A DNA stretch of 35,815 nt from Daejeonella rubra (GTDB lineage: Bacteria > Bacteroidota > Bacteroidia > Sphingobacteriales > Sphingobacteriaceae): assembly GCF_900103545.1 (NCBI RefSeq), contig NZ_FNHH01000036.1, forward strand, positions 1 to 35,815, in the 5' to 3' direction. A program made the translations under genes and the position numbers. This document shows positions 8,250 to 16,939 of the stretch, piece after piece (the stretch's first letter is position 1; every line of letters starts with the position of its first letter). The notes under the pieces were generated by a model. That model was not told the origin of the DNA and ran no database searches. It saw only the letters and a program-made list of their open reading frames with translations.

Positions 8250-9320
8250 TTATAATTGTTTCCTCGAAAAAACAAGAAACATCGCATACAACAAGACAGC
8301 CACCGCAGCTGCCATAACCGATGTTTTTAAATATTTCAGCCTGTTCTTTTTTAAAGGATATTCTGATACATCTACTATCTGGATAGTTGGAGTTTCCTGC
8401 ATCAGCATCGTTTTTGATGCTTCCAGATTTTTAACTACTTCGGCATAGATCGTGGATAAAACCATCTTATCACGTTCTTGAAGCTCCCCGCTTAGGTTAA
8501 TTGTGGGATAGGCTGGGTTTGCGTCTAACAGGATCTGATTTGCTGCTAGAGCTGAATAGGTCTTTTTGTTCAGAACGCGCTCTATGCTGTCTTTCCTACT
8601 GGTCAGTAAGGTAATAGAGTTCCTAAGCTTCTTGGTCTTCGTTTCGATATAAAAATTCGTTGAGGTCTGGATAATACGTGTACAAAACAGCTGTGATAAT
8701 TTCTCATCCCGCATTGTAGCGTTCGCTTCGAAAAATGTCAGCTTCTTGTCCGGTTTGGAGATTGAAAAATCTGTTTTTATTATCCGGAGAGTAATATCCT
8801 GAAGAAGGCTGTCCTGCAGGCGGGTATATTTTGATTTATCTGCTGGAAATGAGATCAGGCTATCGTTTTCAGTGTATTTGGTCCACTTTTGTTTTAGCTT
8901 ATAAGCCTCTGCATATTTATCCGCAAGGGTATGATCCTTATTGAGGCTGTCGTAGGGTGATAACAGAGCCTGTTTGATAAGGGTTTCGCTCTTAAGCAGC
9001 TGCTGAACATTGTCTCCTGCCAAAACACCGCCGGTATTCATCATGCCACCGATATCAAATCCAAATTGCCCAGCCAGGGCTGATAACATAGAACCTCCGC
9101 TACCACCTTTTGTATCGTCAACCACAAAGGTAACTCTGGACGTATAGGTTACGGGCTTATACCAGGCCAGGAAGAGGCCAAGAGCTGCGCCGATGATTGC
9201 CGCCGGGATGATGGAGAATTTCTTTTTCCATAAATACAAAATATCGTCCTTGCGATTATTTAATGCATTGCGGAAAGTGTACTCTTCCTCATGTAACTTA
9301 TTATAAGTCTTCTCCTCCAT
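8250..9320 (-). CDS. Wzz/Wzc-like polysaccharide co-polymerase without kinase domain
   Basis: Inner-membrane chain-length determinant expected to work with the Wza-like export protein encoded just upstream. The first membrane segment (about residues 33-54) and a second near the C-terminus (about 330-352) flank a large periplasmic domain with coiled-coil-forming helices. The Wzz-type region before TM2 reads EYPLKKNR. The protein ends about four residues after TM2, so the cytoplasmic BY-kinase domain and tyrosine tail of Wzc are absent. The start ATG lies one base downstream of the wza-like stop, so the two are certainly co-transcribed. A short Gly/Ser stretch (GGSGG) lies near residue 72. Confidence 0.85.
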   Translation of the reverse strand: MEEKTYNKLHEEEYTFRNALNNRKDDILYLWKKKFSIIPAAIIGAALGLFLAWYKPVTYTSRVTFVVDDTKGGSGGSMLSALAGQFGFDIGGMMNTGGVLAGDNVQQLLKSETLIKQALLSPYDSLNKDHTLADKYAEAYKLKQKWTKYTENDSLISFPADKSKYTRLQDSLLQDITLRIIKTDFSISKPDKKLTFFEANATMRDEKLSQLFCTRIIQTSTNFYIETKTKKLRNSITLLTSRKDSIERVLNKKTYSALAANQILLDANPAYPTINLSGELQERDKMVLSTIYAEVVKNLEASKTMLMQETPTIQIVDVSEYPLKKNRLKYLKTSVMAAAVAVLLYAMFLVFSRKQL

Positions 9321-9321
9321 T

Positions 9322-11637
9322 TTAATTAATCCTTAAAATTGCAGCGAGTCCAACTAATGCAGTTAACACTGATGCCAGGGCAGACACTTCACCAAATCCT
9401 ATTCTGAATGCAGGCGCTTTTTTCACAGGCACGATGATCTTGCTTCCCGGCTTCACCCTTGGGTAAGTTCGGAAGAACAGGAAGCGCTTAACAGGCCTGT
9501 TTATGCCGTTAGCATATTCGATATAAGAGCCTTTTATGCTTCCATTTTCTTTTACACCGCCTGCGGCATTAATATAGTATTTGAATCCAGGTCTTGAGTA
9601 TTTTAAAAGCTGGGGTGTATTAACTACTCCGCTGACCTCCACATAGAGATTTTTCCGCGGGACGACAATACTATCTCCGGCCATAACGATTAAGGAATCT
9701 CTATTTGTTTTGCTGGCTAAGTCCACCTCAACACGAATCCCATTTCGAAATACCTGCGTGAACTCCAGTGATCCGGCCGGGGTTAATCCTCCAGCGCGGA
9801 CGATAATATCATTAGCCGTTTCGTCCCTTTTCTGAATGGCATAGTCACCGGGGAATAATACTTCTCCGTTTACGCGGACATTCCCAATAGCGCGATAATT
9901 AACCAGTCGGGGTACATGGATGAAATCCAATGGTTCTATTGAAAAGGGGTTTGCAGTACGGCTGTTCAAAGCCGAGTCGAGTTCAATAGTGTAAGTTTTA
10001 ACTAACTCATTAGCGACTATGTCGCTTTCATTTTTTAATATCCTTGAAATTTCAATGCGGTGGCTGGCTGCCGCGGTTGAAAAGCCCCCTGCCATCGCTA
10101 TGGCGTCTTGTATGGTCATGCCGGCACGGTAACTAAAAAACCCCGGTCTTCTAACGTAACCATCAATTGTTATACTTTTCCCTTCCCGGAGGTCGTTTGT
10201 AGAGAGTATCATTACCGAATCCTCTCTGGCCAATAATATATCCGACTGAGCGCCTGACCTGATCTTGCCAAGGTCGAATGTCACTACAACTTTTTCCAGG
10301 TCAGGACTTGTTCTTTTAATATATCCCCGCGTTAAAAAAGCATCGTCACGCAGGCCTTCCGCTTTGTCAATAAGCTGTTTAAGGGTAAGCGAAGGGGTAA
10401 GTTCAAAAGAACCGGGACGATACACCGCTCCGTTAATAGTAACCCTGTTCGAAAATCTGTTTAGTATGGCCTCGAAATATACAGAATCAGCATTAAGCGG
10501 TACGTACCGGTCAAAAAGGCTTGCAGGTACATCCCTCAGATTACGTTCCCTATCACCTAACTGGCTTACTTTGGCGATTGCCCGGTATGCATTATCGGAA
10601 AAACCACCGGCATATTCGATGAGATCATTTAGCGTCTCATTGTCTTTTAACTCATACGTTGCAGGCCTTTTTACGGTGCCTGCGATAGCAACCCTTTTAT
10701 TGTATACCGGGAAACGTATTACATCCTGGTCGCGTAAACCAACATTATCGGTCGTGAGGCCTTTATTAAGAAAACTGTAAAAGTCAATGGTTTTTAAAAC
10801 GCGCCCATTCCGGATCAATTCGATGTTCCTTAATGACCCGTTTAATGAAGGCCCTTTTGATAGGTATAATGCATTAAATACTGAGGCAAGAGAGGATATA
10901 GTGTATGTTCCCGGAACCTTAGCTTCACCAATAACGGTAACCCGTATACTTCTCACATTGCCCAGATTTACCGTTACCTGGGTTGCTCCGGAAGAAATGG
11001 CCGGATATATTTTTACCAGTTTTGACCTTATAGCTCGCGTGGCTTGTTCAATACTCAACCCATTTAAATACACTAATCCTGCATTGGGAATCAATACTGT
11101 ACCATCCGGTGAGATCTTGCGGGCAGTAGTGGTCTCGTTTACACCGGTAACCATAATAACAATTTCATCACCCGCGCCTAATATATAGTTCTGGGGCGAT
11201 GCAATCCGTAAGTCCGGTTCAAAAGTAATGGTGGAGTTATTAAAGTAGTCAAAGCCATAAACCCTGGACGGATTTTTTATGGGGGTTGGGGCTACAGGAT
11301 TTATTGTATCGCGTATTGTTCTCACGCTATCAGGAGTCCTTCTGGTCAGGCCCTTACCTTCATTTACCCCAGAAGACTTAATTTGGTTAATTCGTCGTTT
11401 CAATTCCTCTACTTCGCTGGGTGGAAGGCCGCGCTGTACCAGAAGCTGGATTCCTGCTTCTTCACTGATTCCGCTTGCCTGCATCCTCTCTATCATGGAG
11501 AGAATATAGGCGTCCGAAAGCTGGCTCACTTTCAGGTTTTGCATATTTTCAACAGAAACGGTTTGTGCGGAGCTGGTTGTAGATCCTATGAGTAACACGC
11601 TAAACAATAAAGCGAAGAATATATATCGTAAACGCAT
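9322..11637 (-). CDS. Wza-like polysaccharide export protein with multiple SLBB domains
   Basis: Predicted outer-membrane/periplasmic polysaccharide exporter. A cleavable signal peptide ends at SAQ (about residue 25); no lipobox cysteine is seen, unlike E. coli Wza. The poly-export domain begins around NYILGAGDEIVIMV (about 150-165) and includes the SPDGTVLIPNAG strand. Several SLBB repeats follow, recognisable by recurring patterns such as VRRPGFFSYRAGMTIQDAI and VNGEVLFPGDYAI. The C-terminus (LASVLTALVGLAAIL) is a hydrophobic helix that could form the outer-membrane segment. At 771 aa it is about twice the size of E. coli Wza, as is common in Bacteroidota. It leads a two-gene unit with the Wzz-like protein; a candidate promoter is listed at 11661-11691. 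Confidence 0.9.
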   Translation of the reverse strand: MRLRYIFFALLFSVLLIGSTTSSAQTVSVENMQNLKVSQLSDAYILSMIERMQASGISEEAGIQLLVQRGLPPSEVEELKRRINQIKSSGVNEGKGLTRRTPDSVRTIRDTINPVAPTPIKNPSRVYGFDYFNNSTITFEPDLRIASPQNYILGAGDEIVIMVTGVNETTTARKISPDGTVLIPNAGLVYLNGLSIEQATRAIRSKLVKIYPAISSGATQVTVNLGNVRSIRVTVIGEAKVPGTYTISSLASVFNALYLSKGPSLNGSLRNIELIRNGRVLKTIDFYSFLNKGLTTDNVGLRDQDVIRFPVYNKRVAIAGTVKRPATYELKDNETLNDLIEYAGGFSDNAYRAIAKVSQLGDRERNLRDVPASLFDRYVPLNADSVYFEAILNRFSNRVTINGAVYRPGSFELTPSLTLKQLIDKAEGLRDDAFLTRGYIKRTSPDLEKVVVTFDLGKIRSGAQSDILLAREDSVMILSTNDLREGKSITIDGYVRRPGFFSYRAGMTIQDAIAMAGGFSTAAASHRIEISRILKNESDIVANELVKTYTIELDSALNSRTANPFSIEPLDFIHVPRLVNYRAIGNVRVNGEVLFPGDYAIQKRDETANDIIVRAGGLTPAGSLEFTQVFRNGIRVEVDLASKTNRDSLIVMAGDSIVVPRKNLYVEVSGVVNTPQLLKYSRPGFKYYINAAGGVKENGSIKGSYIEYANGINRPVKRFLFFRTYPRVKPGSKIIVPVKKAPAFRIGFGEVSALASVLTALVGLAAILRIN

Positions 11638-11660
11638 GTATAGATTAAAAGGTTTAGATG

Positions 11661-11691
11661 CAAATATAGACTATTTGATGGTTACTGCCAA
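11661..11691 (-). promoter_or_regulatory. Candidate Bacteroidota promoter for the wza-wzz unit
   Basis: On the minus strand TATATTTG (11668 to 11661) matches the -7 consensus TAnnTTTG and a TTG (11691 to 11689) lies 20 bases upstream, at the spacing of the -33 element. A start site near 11654 would leave a leader of about 17 bases. A dyad TGCCA-N9-TGGCA (11686-11704) overlaps the -33 element and could be an operator; this part is speculative. Confidence 0.45.
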
Positions 11692-11734
11692 TTGCATTGT
11701 GGCAAATATATACTGCCGTTTTTATCTAAATTCA

Positions 11735-11742
11735 TATATTTG
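11735..11742 (+). promoter_or_regulatory. Candidate -7 box for the plus-strand methyltransferase
   Basis: TATATTTG fits TAnnTTTG and lies 84 bases before the ATG at 11827. No convincing -33 TTG is present at the expected distance, so the call rests on one element. Confidence 0.3.
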
Positions 11743-11826
11743 GTGAGCTCTAATATTTGTGTATTAAAGCCATTTTAGGATATACGATACACATATGCCT
11801 ATCAGTAAGTTCAGAAGACCGGGTAA

Positions 11827-12492
11827 ATGAGATTTAAGGATATTTTTGCAACTTCGGATGACACACAGTCACTGGGAAATAAATTCAGGAATAAGAGAAT
11901 AGCGGATTTCAGAAGCAAGATCGAAAGCTTGACAAAACCCTTGAATATTCTGGACGTCGGCGGACTTGAGTCTTTTTGGGTTAACGGCGGTTTCGCTGAT
12001 GATCCTGATTATAATATTTCGATCCTAAATCTTAATGAGATCCCCGTACATTATAGCAATTTTACGAGTCTGATAGGTGATGCTACTTTTCTGCATGAAT
12101 TTAAAGATGGTGAATTTGATATTGTGTTTTCCAACTCCGTGATTGAGCATCTATACACAAAAGAGAATCAGATAAAGATGGCTTCTGAAATTTGCAGGGT
12201 AGGTAAATCCTATTATGTTCAAACACCGAATAAACATTTTTTTGTTGAGCCACATTATTTATTACCGTTTTTTCAATACCTGCCAGCTAATTTAAAGTAT
12301 TTCATCCTGACAAAAACGCCGTTGAGCCGCCGTAAAAAGTGGAACAAAGCCGAAGCTCAGCAGTATATCGATGAAATACGGTTATTGTCATTGAGTGAAA
12401 TGAAAGAGCTGTTTCCTGAAGCAGATTTTTATATGGAAGAATTTTATGGGATGATCAAGTCATTTACCGCTCACAATTTTATTAAGGAATAA
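11827..12492 (+). CDS. Class I SAM-dependent methyltransferase
   Basis: Small 221-aa methyltransferase with a SAM-binding motif NILDVGGLESFW (about 40-51) and the post-motif block FDIVFSNSVIEHL (about 98-110) typical of the Methyltransf_11/UbiE-like fold. The C-terminal part (QTPNKHFFVEPHYLLPFFQ) matches the arrangement seen in methyltransferases of polysaccharide clusters. It is transcribed opposite to the export genes on its left and the biosynthetic operon on its right. The substrate, possibly a sugar of the polymer, is unknown. It is followed eight bases later by the decayed hydrolase gene, which was probably its operon partner. Confidence 0.75.
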   Translation: MRFKDIFATSDDTQSLGNKFRNKRIADFRSKIESLTKPLNILDVGGLESFWVNGGFADDPDYNISILNLNEIPVHYSNFTSLIGDATFLHEFKDGEFDIVFSNSVIEHLYTKENQIKMASEICRVGKSYYVQTPNKHFFVEPHYLLPFFQYLPANLKYFILTKTPLSRRKKWNKAEAQQYIDEIRLLSLSEMKELFPEADFYMEEFYGMIKSFTAHNFIKE

Positions 12493-12499
12493 TCATATT

Positions 12500-13153
12500 A
12501 TGAGAATAACAATACAGGTTGGCTGCATGCAAGGAAAAAAAGAAAGATGAGGAGAAAATAACGTTTAAGAATGTGCTGATCTTAGGGAACTGTATTACCC
12601 ACCACCTTCCTTCTCCTGCAATAGGCTGGTACGGCAAAGGGGGATGGCGGCAAGTTCCAGGGATAAGGACTTTGTGCATATTCTTGCTGATCATTTTAAG
12701 GAAGATAGGAGTGATGCTGTTGTTAATTTCAGGAATATAGGTGATTAGGAAGTTGAATTTTGGAATTTTGACTACTCTAAACTGGATAGTCTCAAAAATC
12801 TCAAACCAGATTTGATCATTTTTAGCATTGCTGAGAATGTTTCTGATGCAGGTATGGATCAGCATGATTTTGGAGCGGGCTATCTTCAACTTATCAGGTA
12901 TTTTCAACAGAATAACCCCAATGTTAAACTTATCTGCGTGTCCTCTTTTTGGAATCAAGCCCGGACAGCTAAATACATTTCAGATATTTGCGCAAAAAAT
13001 GGTTTCCCGCTTGTTGAAATTTATAAAATTTCAGAAGACTTAACAAATACTGCGTGGGGTACTTTTGCTAACCCGGCTGTGGGAAGCCATCCTTCCGACA
13101 AAGGCATGCTTGCTATCGCCGAATCGATATGGAGAGAGGTTAAGAAATTTTAA
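12500..13153 (+). pseudogene. Decayed SGNH/GDSL-type hydrolase (probable polysaccharide O-acetylesterase)
   Basis: Two frames together reconstruct one SGNH hydrolase. The first part reads LAACKEKKK, which looks like a lipobox, then ILGNCITHH (block I) and IGWYGKGG. The frame then moves by one base at the G run 12639-12643 and continues as MAASSRDKDFVHIL, reaches an in-frame TAG at 12746-12748, and resumes as FDYSKLDSLKNLKPD, IIFSIAENVS and the catalytic block GSHPSDKGM. The signal-peptide hydrophobic core before LAAC is missing. The nucleophile serine of block I (normally GNS or GDS) is cysteine here (TGT at 12591-12593). Four independent lesions argue for a true pseudogene, although single-base ones could be sequencing errors. 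An intact member would probably remove acetyl groups from polysaccharide. Confidence 0.8.
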
Positions 13154-13180
13154 AGTAATTTCAAATTACCATATGGCTTG

Positions 13181-14587
13181 TCAGTAAGCGTTATCATCCC
13201 CTTTTATAATGGTGATGATGGTTTGAAGAATGATCTGACAGTCGAGCAGGAACGTCCAGTTATGGATATAATAGAGATCATGATTTACCCGCTTCTGCAT
13301 ATCATGCGGGGTACGGGTCTCTCCCCGGCTACCATTCACCTGGGCCCAACCTGTGATTCCCGGCTTCACCAGATGCCGTAACATATAGCGTTCTACTTTA
13401 TGCATTGACGACACGTTGAGTGGTGTAACGTGAGGCCTTGGCCCGACCACTGACATATTTCCCAATAAGACATTCCAGAATTGGGGTAGCTCGTCGAGGT
13501 TCCATTTGCGCAGGAATCTCCCGAAAGGGGTAACCCTGGTGTCATTAGGGGATGCCTGCATAAATTTGCCATTACTGTCTGTTTCGGGGCTCTCATGGTA
13601 CATGCTTCGAAATTTATAGCAGACGATCAGTTTATTATTAAGGCCCCAGCGTTCCTGTTTAAATAACACAGATCCTTTGGAAGAAAGCTTTATAAGAATT
13701 GCGATCAGCGGTAACAACCACCAGCCGAGTATCAGGAAAAAACTTAAAGAGAAGATGATATCAAAAGCCCGCTTAACAATTTTGTTCGTTTCCCGGTCTT
13801 GTGGAAGGGATCGTAAATTGATCACTGGAAGCATTCCGATATTGTTGATCTGAATATTACTGGATGCATAGGTATAAAGATCCGGGATAATGCGTACTCT
13901 TCGTCCATACAAGTCACACGCTTCCAAACACGTTCTTACCTCTTCATACTTCGAGTTGGGTAAAGCGATAATAACTTCATCCACAGCGTTCTCCTCCAGC
14001 ACGGTATTAATATCATTAATTGTTCCCAGATAGGTGCATCCGTTTAGTTTTTTTACTTCGTTATCGAGAAAACCGATGCACTGATACCCGTAATAGAAAT
14101 GAATGTTAATTGTATCATAGAAGTCCTTTGCCGCCTGGGTTGCCCCGATCAGCAATATGTTATCATTCAATCTGCCTGTGTAAAGTATTTTATGCAGGTA
14201 TTTTCTAAGCATATATTTCGTAGAAACCACCAGGAACATTAAAGCGAAAAGAAAAAGCAATAAAAATTTATTCTCTATATATAGGCGGTCTCTTAACATA
14301 AATAAAAAGAAACTCAGTAAAATAATAAACAAGAACACGGTAAAGAGGATATAAATTATCTCTTCTGAGAATTTTTTCGAACGCAGATCAGAATATAAAT
14401 TAGAAAACTGCGCGGCGATATACCACGATACTACAGAGAATAAAAAAAGAAGGGAAAGCAAGGGTCTTCCGGGGAAGATAAATTCAGGTTGAGGGAAATA
14501 ATTGTATGAAATTAAAAGGGCGATCAAAATGATCGGTATATCAATCAGGTAGCGAACAACACTGTACTTAAAATGCCTTTGGTTCAT
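13181..14587 (-). CDS. Undecaprenyl-phosphate glucose-1-phosphate transferase, WcaJ-type
   Basis: Initiates repeat-unit synthesis by moving a sugar-1-phosphate from a UDP-sugar to undecaprenyl phosphate at the inner membrane. The N-terminal ~130 residues form four hydrophobic segments, followed by a CoA-binding-like domain (LLIGATQAAKDF) and the C-terminal bacterial sugar transferase domain. Signature blocks are FKQERWGLN, YKFRSMY, DELPQFWNVLLG, MSVVGPRPH and KPGITGWAQVNG. Length (468 aa) fits polyprenyl PGTs of the WcaJ/WbaP group. It is the last gene of the long minus-strand operon; its start overlaps the stop of the DUF1972 glycosyltransferase by four bases (ATGA). Glucose is the usual substrate of the family, but galactose cannot be excluded. 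Confidence 0.95.
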   Translation of the reverse strand: MNQRHFKYSVVRYLIDIPIILIALLISYNYFPQPEFIFPGRPLLSLLFLFSVVSWYIAAQFSNLYSDLRSKKFSEEIIYILFTVFLFIILLSFFLFMLRDRLYIENKFLLLFLFALMFLVVSTKYMLRKYLHKILYTGRLNDNILLIGATQAAKDFYDTINIHFYYGYQCIGFLDNEVKKLNGCTYLGTINDINTVLEENAVDEVIIALPNSKYEEVRTCLEACDLYGRRVRIIPDLYTYASSNIQINNIGMLPVINLRSLPQDRETNKIVKRAFDIIFSLSFFLILGWWLLPLIAILIKLSSKGSVLFKQERWGLNNKLIVCYKFRSMYHESPETDSNGKFMQASPNDTRVTPFGRFLRKWNLDELPQFWNVLLGNMSVVGPRPHVTPLNVSSMHKVERYMLRHLVKPGITGWAQVNGSRGETRTPHDMQKRVNHDLYYIHNWTFLLDCQIILQTIITIIKGDDNAY

Positions 14588-15693
14588 TTACTCCTCGTCA
14601 TTAACTTCTTGAATTCTGAGATGTATTGCTCGTTTATTGCATCCCAGTCATACTTCTTAACTAAACCTATTTGCACTTTCTCTCTTAATATTGTGACTTG
14701 ATCCGGAGATGCTTCAATTTTTTCTATTGCTTCTGTTACGAAAGTACTCTCCTTCTCAAATAATATTCCAAATTCTCCATTATTAAGCATTTCCCGGTTG
14801 AAAGCTGTATTAAGCGCCAGTATTGCACATCGATTGCCCATGGCCTCTATCATCGTCGGATTTGTACCCCCAAACTGATGTCCATGTAAATATACAAAAC
14901 AGTGTTGGAAGATCGAGAGTATTAAAGCCCTATCCAGAATATGGCCTGTAAAAATCAATCTATCACTGCCGAGTTTCTTAAGATCTTGTGCATAAGTGTC
15001 CTTATACGGGACATCTCCTACCACGACTAGTTTTTTCGTTGAATTGGAAGCAAGAAATCCTTTAACTATTAGATCAGCGTTATTATCCGGAATGAGTCTC
15101 CCAACAATAAGGTAATAGTCATTTTTTTGAAGCCCGATGGCCTCTATAAGTTCTTTCGCCTCTGGTTTATAAGGCGGGGCACCGTATGCAATTACCGTTG
15201 ATGGGGTATTAAATTCTTCGAGATAAACCGTTTGCATTGCGTCAGCATCGGTAATTATCTTGTCATAGAGCTTCGTAGCACACCAAGCGCCAAAGTAAAA
15301 GTATTTAGCGCCGATTCCCTTCCATTTCGGACGAAGCCATTCCATTCCGTCCGTGTTGATCATGGTTTTTTTTCCTGTAAGTTTCGGAATCCAACCCATG
15401 GGCCCGGCCGCCAGGTTAACCACTAATATGACGTCCACTTTGGTGAAAGTAACATGCAGCAAAGAAAAAAAGCTGTGTATTAACTGGTTTAATGACTTAC
15501 CTGGAACGGTAGGAATATAATGAAGATGTACTCCGTTAACTTGTTTCGGGCGATCGATAAACAGGTTTTTTTGATTATATACATGAACCTCAACGCCTGA
15601 TGCTACTAATCGTTCACATATCTCTTTTACGAAAGTTTCGTAACCACCATAAACGTAGGGGTAACCCCTGGATCCAACTATTGCAATCTTCAT
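14584..15693 (-). CDS. GT4-family glycosyltransferase with N-terminal DUF1972 domain
   Basis: GT-B fold cytoplasmic glycosyltransferase. The N-terminus MKIAIVGSRGYPYVYGGYE is the DUF1972 signature often annotated as rhamnosyl- or second-sugar transferase in capsule loci. The C-terminal GT4 domain contains YYLIVGRLIPDNN and the nucleotide-sugar site HQFGGTNPTMIEAMG, which includes the conserved glutamate. It is translationally coupled to the downstream WcaJ-type gene, which suggests it adds an early sugar to the lipid-linked primer; that order is inferred from position only. Length (369 aa) is typical. Confidence 0.88.
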   Translation of the reverse strand: MKIAIVGSRGYPYVYGGYETFVKEICERLVASGVEVHVYNQKNLFIDRPKQVNGVHLHYIPTVPGKSLNQLIHSFFSLLHVTFTKVDVILVVNLAAGPMGWIPKLTGKKTMINTDGMEWLRPKWKGIGAKYFYFGAWCATKLYDKIITDADAMQTVYLEEFNTPSTVIAYGAPPYKPEAKELIEAIGLQKNDYYLIVGRLIPDNNADLIVKGFLASNSTKKLVVVGDVPYKDTYAQDLKKLGSDRLIFTGHILDRALILSIFQHCFVYLHGHQFGGTNPTMIEAMGNRCAILALNTAFNREMLNNGEFGILFEKESTFVTEAIEKIEASPDQVTILREKVQIGLVKKYDWDAINEQYISEFKKLMTRSK

Positions 15694-15725
15694 GTATTCA
15701 TTTCAATTTATTTCAAGCTGTAAAA

Positions 15726-15763
15726 GTATCCAATAATAGTTGATATTCGTTATTATTAGATAC
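15726..15763 (-). other. Hairpin between two glycosyltransferase genes
   Basis: GTATC-C-AATAATA, a 12-base loop, and TATTATT-A-GATAC pair over 12 of 13 positions. On the minus (transcribed) strand it is followed directly by TTTT. It sits in the longest gap inside the operon (15694-15801, otherwise featureless). It could be an attenuator, a partial terminator or an mRNA-processing site; the AT-rich stem makes a strong terminator unlikely. Confidence 0.4.
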
Positions 15764-15801
15764 GTTGCAATCCCGGTAAATATATCAAAGGGCGGGAATA
15801 T

Positions 15802-16935
15802 TTATTTGACAAATTCAGCAAGAATAGATTTCTCGAAAGCATCGTGAGAGAACAGACCTGTCACACGTTTCAAACCATTTTCCCCCATTTTAATTCTAAG
15901 ATCTTTTTGTTCTACCAGAGTAGAAATTTTCTCTGCAGCCTGGCTTGCATTTCTCACAGGAATGAGAATCCCGCTTTGACCATCGTCTATCATTTCTGGC
16001 GCACCTCCATGGTTAGTAGCCACAACAGGCTTTCCAGCGGACATAGCCTCGAGTATAACGGTTGGAAATGGGTCCGGCTGGGTAGAGGGCGAGATAAAAA
16101 TATCCAGGCCATTCATGATATTCACGATATCGGTACGGTAGCCGATATTGAATATGTTATTTGAAAAACCAGATCTTTGGATTCTTTCGTTTAATTCATC
16201 TACCAGGTGTTCATTCCCCGCATAGGCATCACCCGCCATGAGGAAATAAAGGGAGGGATATTTAGGGTTTAGCAATTCTGCGATTTCCAGGAAATAATCC
16301 TGCCCTTTCCAGTGATTCACTCGTCCAATCATCCCGATAAGGACGGCATCGCCAGGAATTCCCAGCTCAGAGCGTATAGATGAAGATTTGACAGCGAAGG
16401 GCTCTATATCTATTCCGTTATAAATCCGGGAAATTTTCCGGAGGTCGACGGAGCGACTCCAATGTTTTTTTACGGCATCTGAAACAACAATCACGGTATC
16501 GCTAAATTTATTCAGAAGAAATCCTGTAATGCGGGTGAATACTGCTGGCTTTGTGATAATTTCATGCACATGCCAGATGTGCTTTATTTTTTTGGATCTG
16601 GCAAGGAAAGCGCCAATGATCACTCCTGTTGTATTTGAATAGATAATGTCTGGCCTTTTATCTGTTATAAGTTGGTTTAGTAGTTTCCGGGCTTTAATAG
16701 AAACCTTTAATCTATTGAATAAGCCTGAGACATTTAAATATTTACGCCTCAGTATACCCAGACGGATAAATTTTACTTCAGCTCCTGATCTTCGAATTTC
16801 CTCGACCAGGGGGCCATCTTCAGAAAGAACAACAGTGACGTTGTAATCGTGTTTACGAAGGATATTTATGACAATGAGCAAGATTTTGCTTGCTCCATAC
16901 ATATCAGAGGAGATGTGAAGGATCAGGATATTCAT
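15802..16935 (-). CDS. GT4-family glycosyltransferase
   Basis: 377-aa GT-B enzyme, cytoplasmic. The N-terminal domain starts MNILILHISSDMYGASK; the C-terminal GT4 domain has LIGMIGRVNHWKGQD and the sugar-nucleotide site PDPFPTVILEAMSAGKPVV with the EX7E-type glutamate. The start lies four bases after the stop of the acetyltransferase gene, so the two are co-translated. Donor and acceptor are not predictable from sequence. The gap of about 108 bases to the next gene contains a hairpin. Confidence 0.88.
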   Translation of the reverse strand: MNILILHISSDMYGASKILLIVINILRKHDYNVTVVLSEDGPLVEEIRRSGAEVKFIRLGILRRKYLNVSGLFNRLKVSIKARKLLNQLITDKRPDIIYSNTTGVIIGAFLARSKKIKHIWHVHEIITKPAVFTRITGFLLNKFSDTVIVVSDAVKKHWSRSVDLRKISRIYNGIDIEPFAVKSSSIRSELGIPGDAVLIGMIGRVNHWKGQDYFLEIAELLNPKYPSLYFLMAGDAYAGNEHLVDELNERIQRSGFSNNIFNIGYRTDIVNIMNGLDIFISPSTQPDPFPTVILEAMSAGKPVVATNHGGAPEMIDDGQSGILIPVRNASQAAEKISTLVEQKDLRIKMGENGLKRVTGLFSHDAFEKSILAEFVK

Positions 16936-16939
16936 GCGC

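Noticed and set aside
8212..8448. 78-codon plus-strand frame across the right repeat
   Set aside because: It is mostly antisense to the Wzz-like gene and starts in the MITE terminus; no domain is visible.
10265..11188. Two open frames of 171 and 133 codons on the plus strand inside the wza-like gene
   Set aside because: They are antisense to a well-supported SLBB protein and show no recognisable domain.
12482..12958. 158-codon minus-strand frame
   Set aside because: It runs opposite to the pseudogene, shows no family signature and overlaps the methyltransferase end.
12519..13153. Three or four separate small proteins in this stretch
   Set aside because: The pieces join into one SGNH hydrolase when one frame change and one stop are allowed, so they are parts of a pseudogene.
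13155..13169. AT-rich palindrome GTAATTT-C-AAATTAC between convergent genes as a terminator
   Set aside because: The stem is AT-only apart from its ends and no T-tract follows in either direction.
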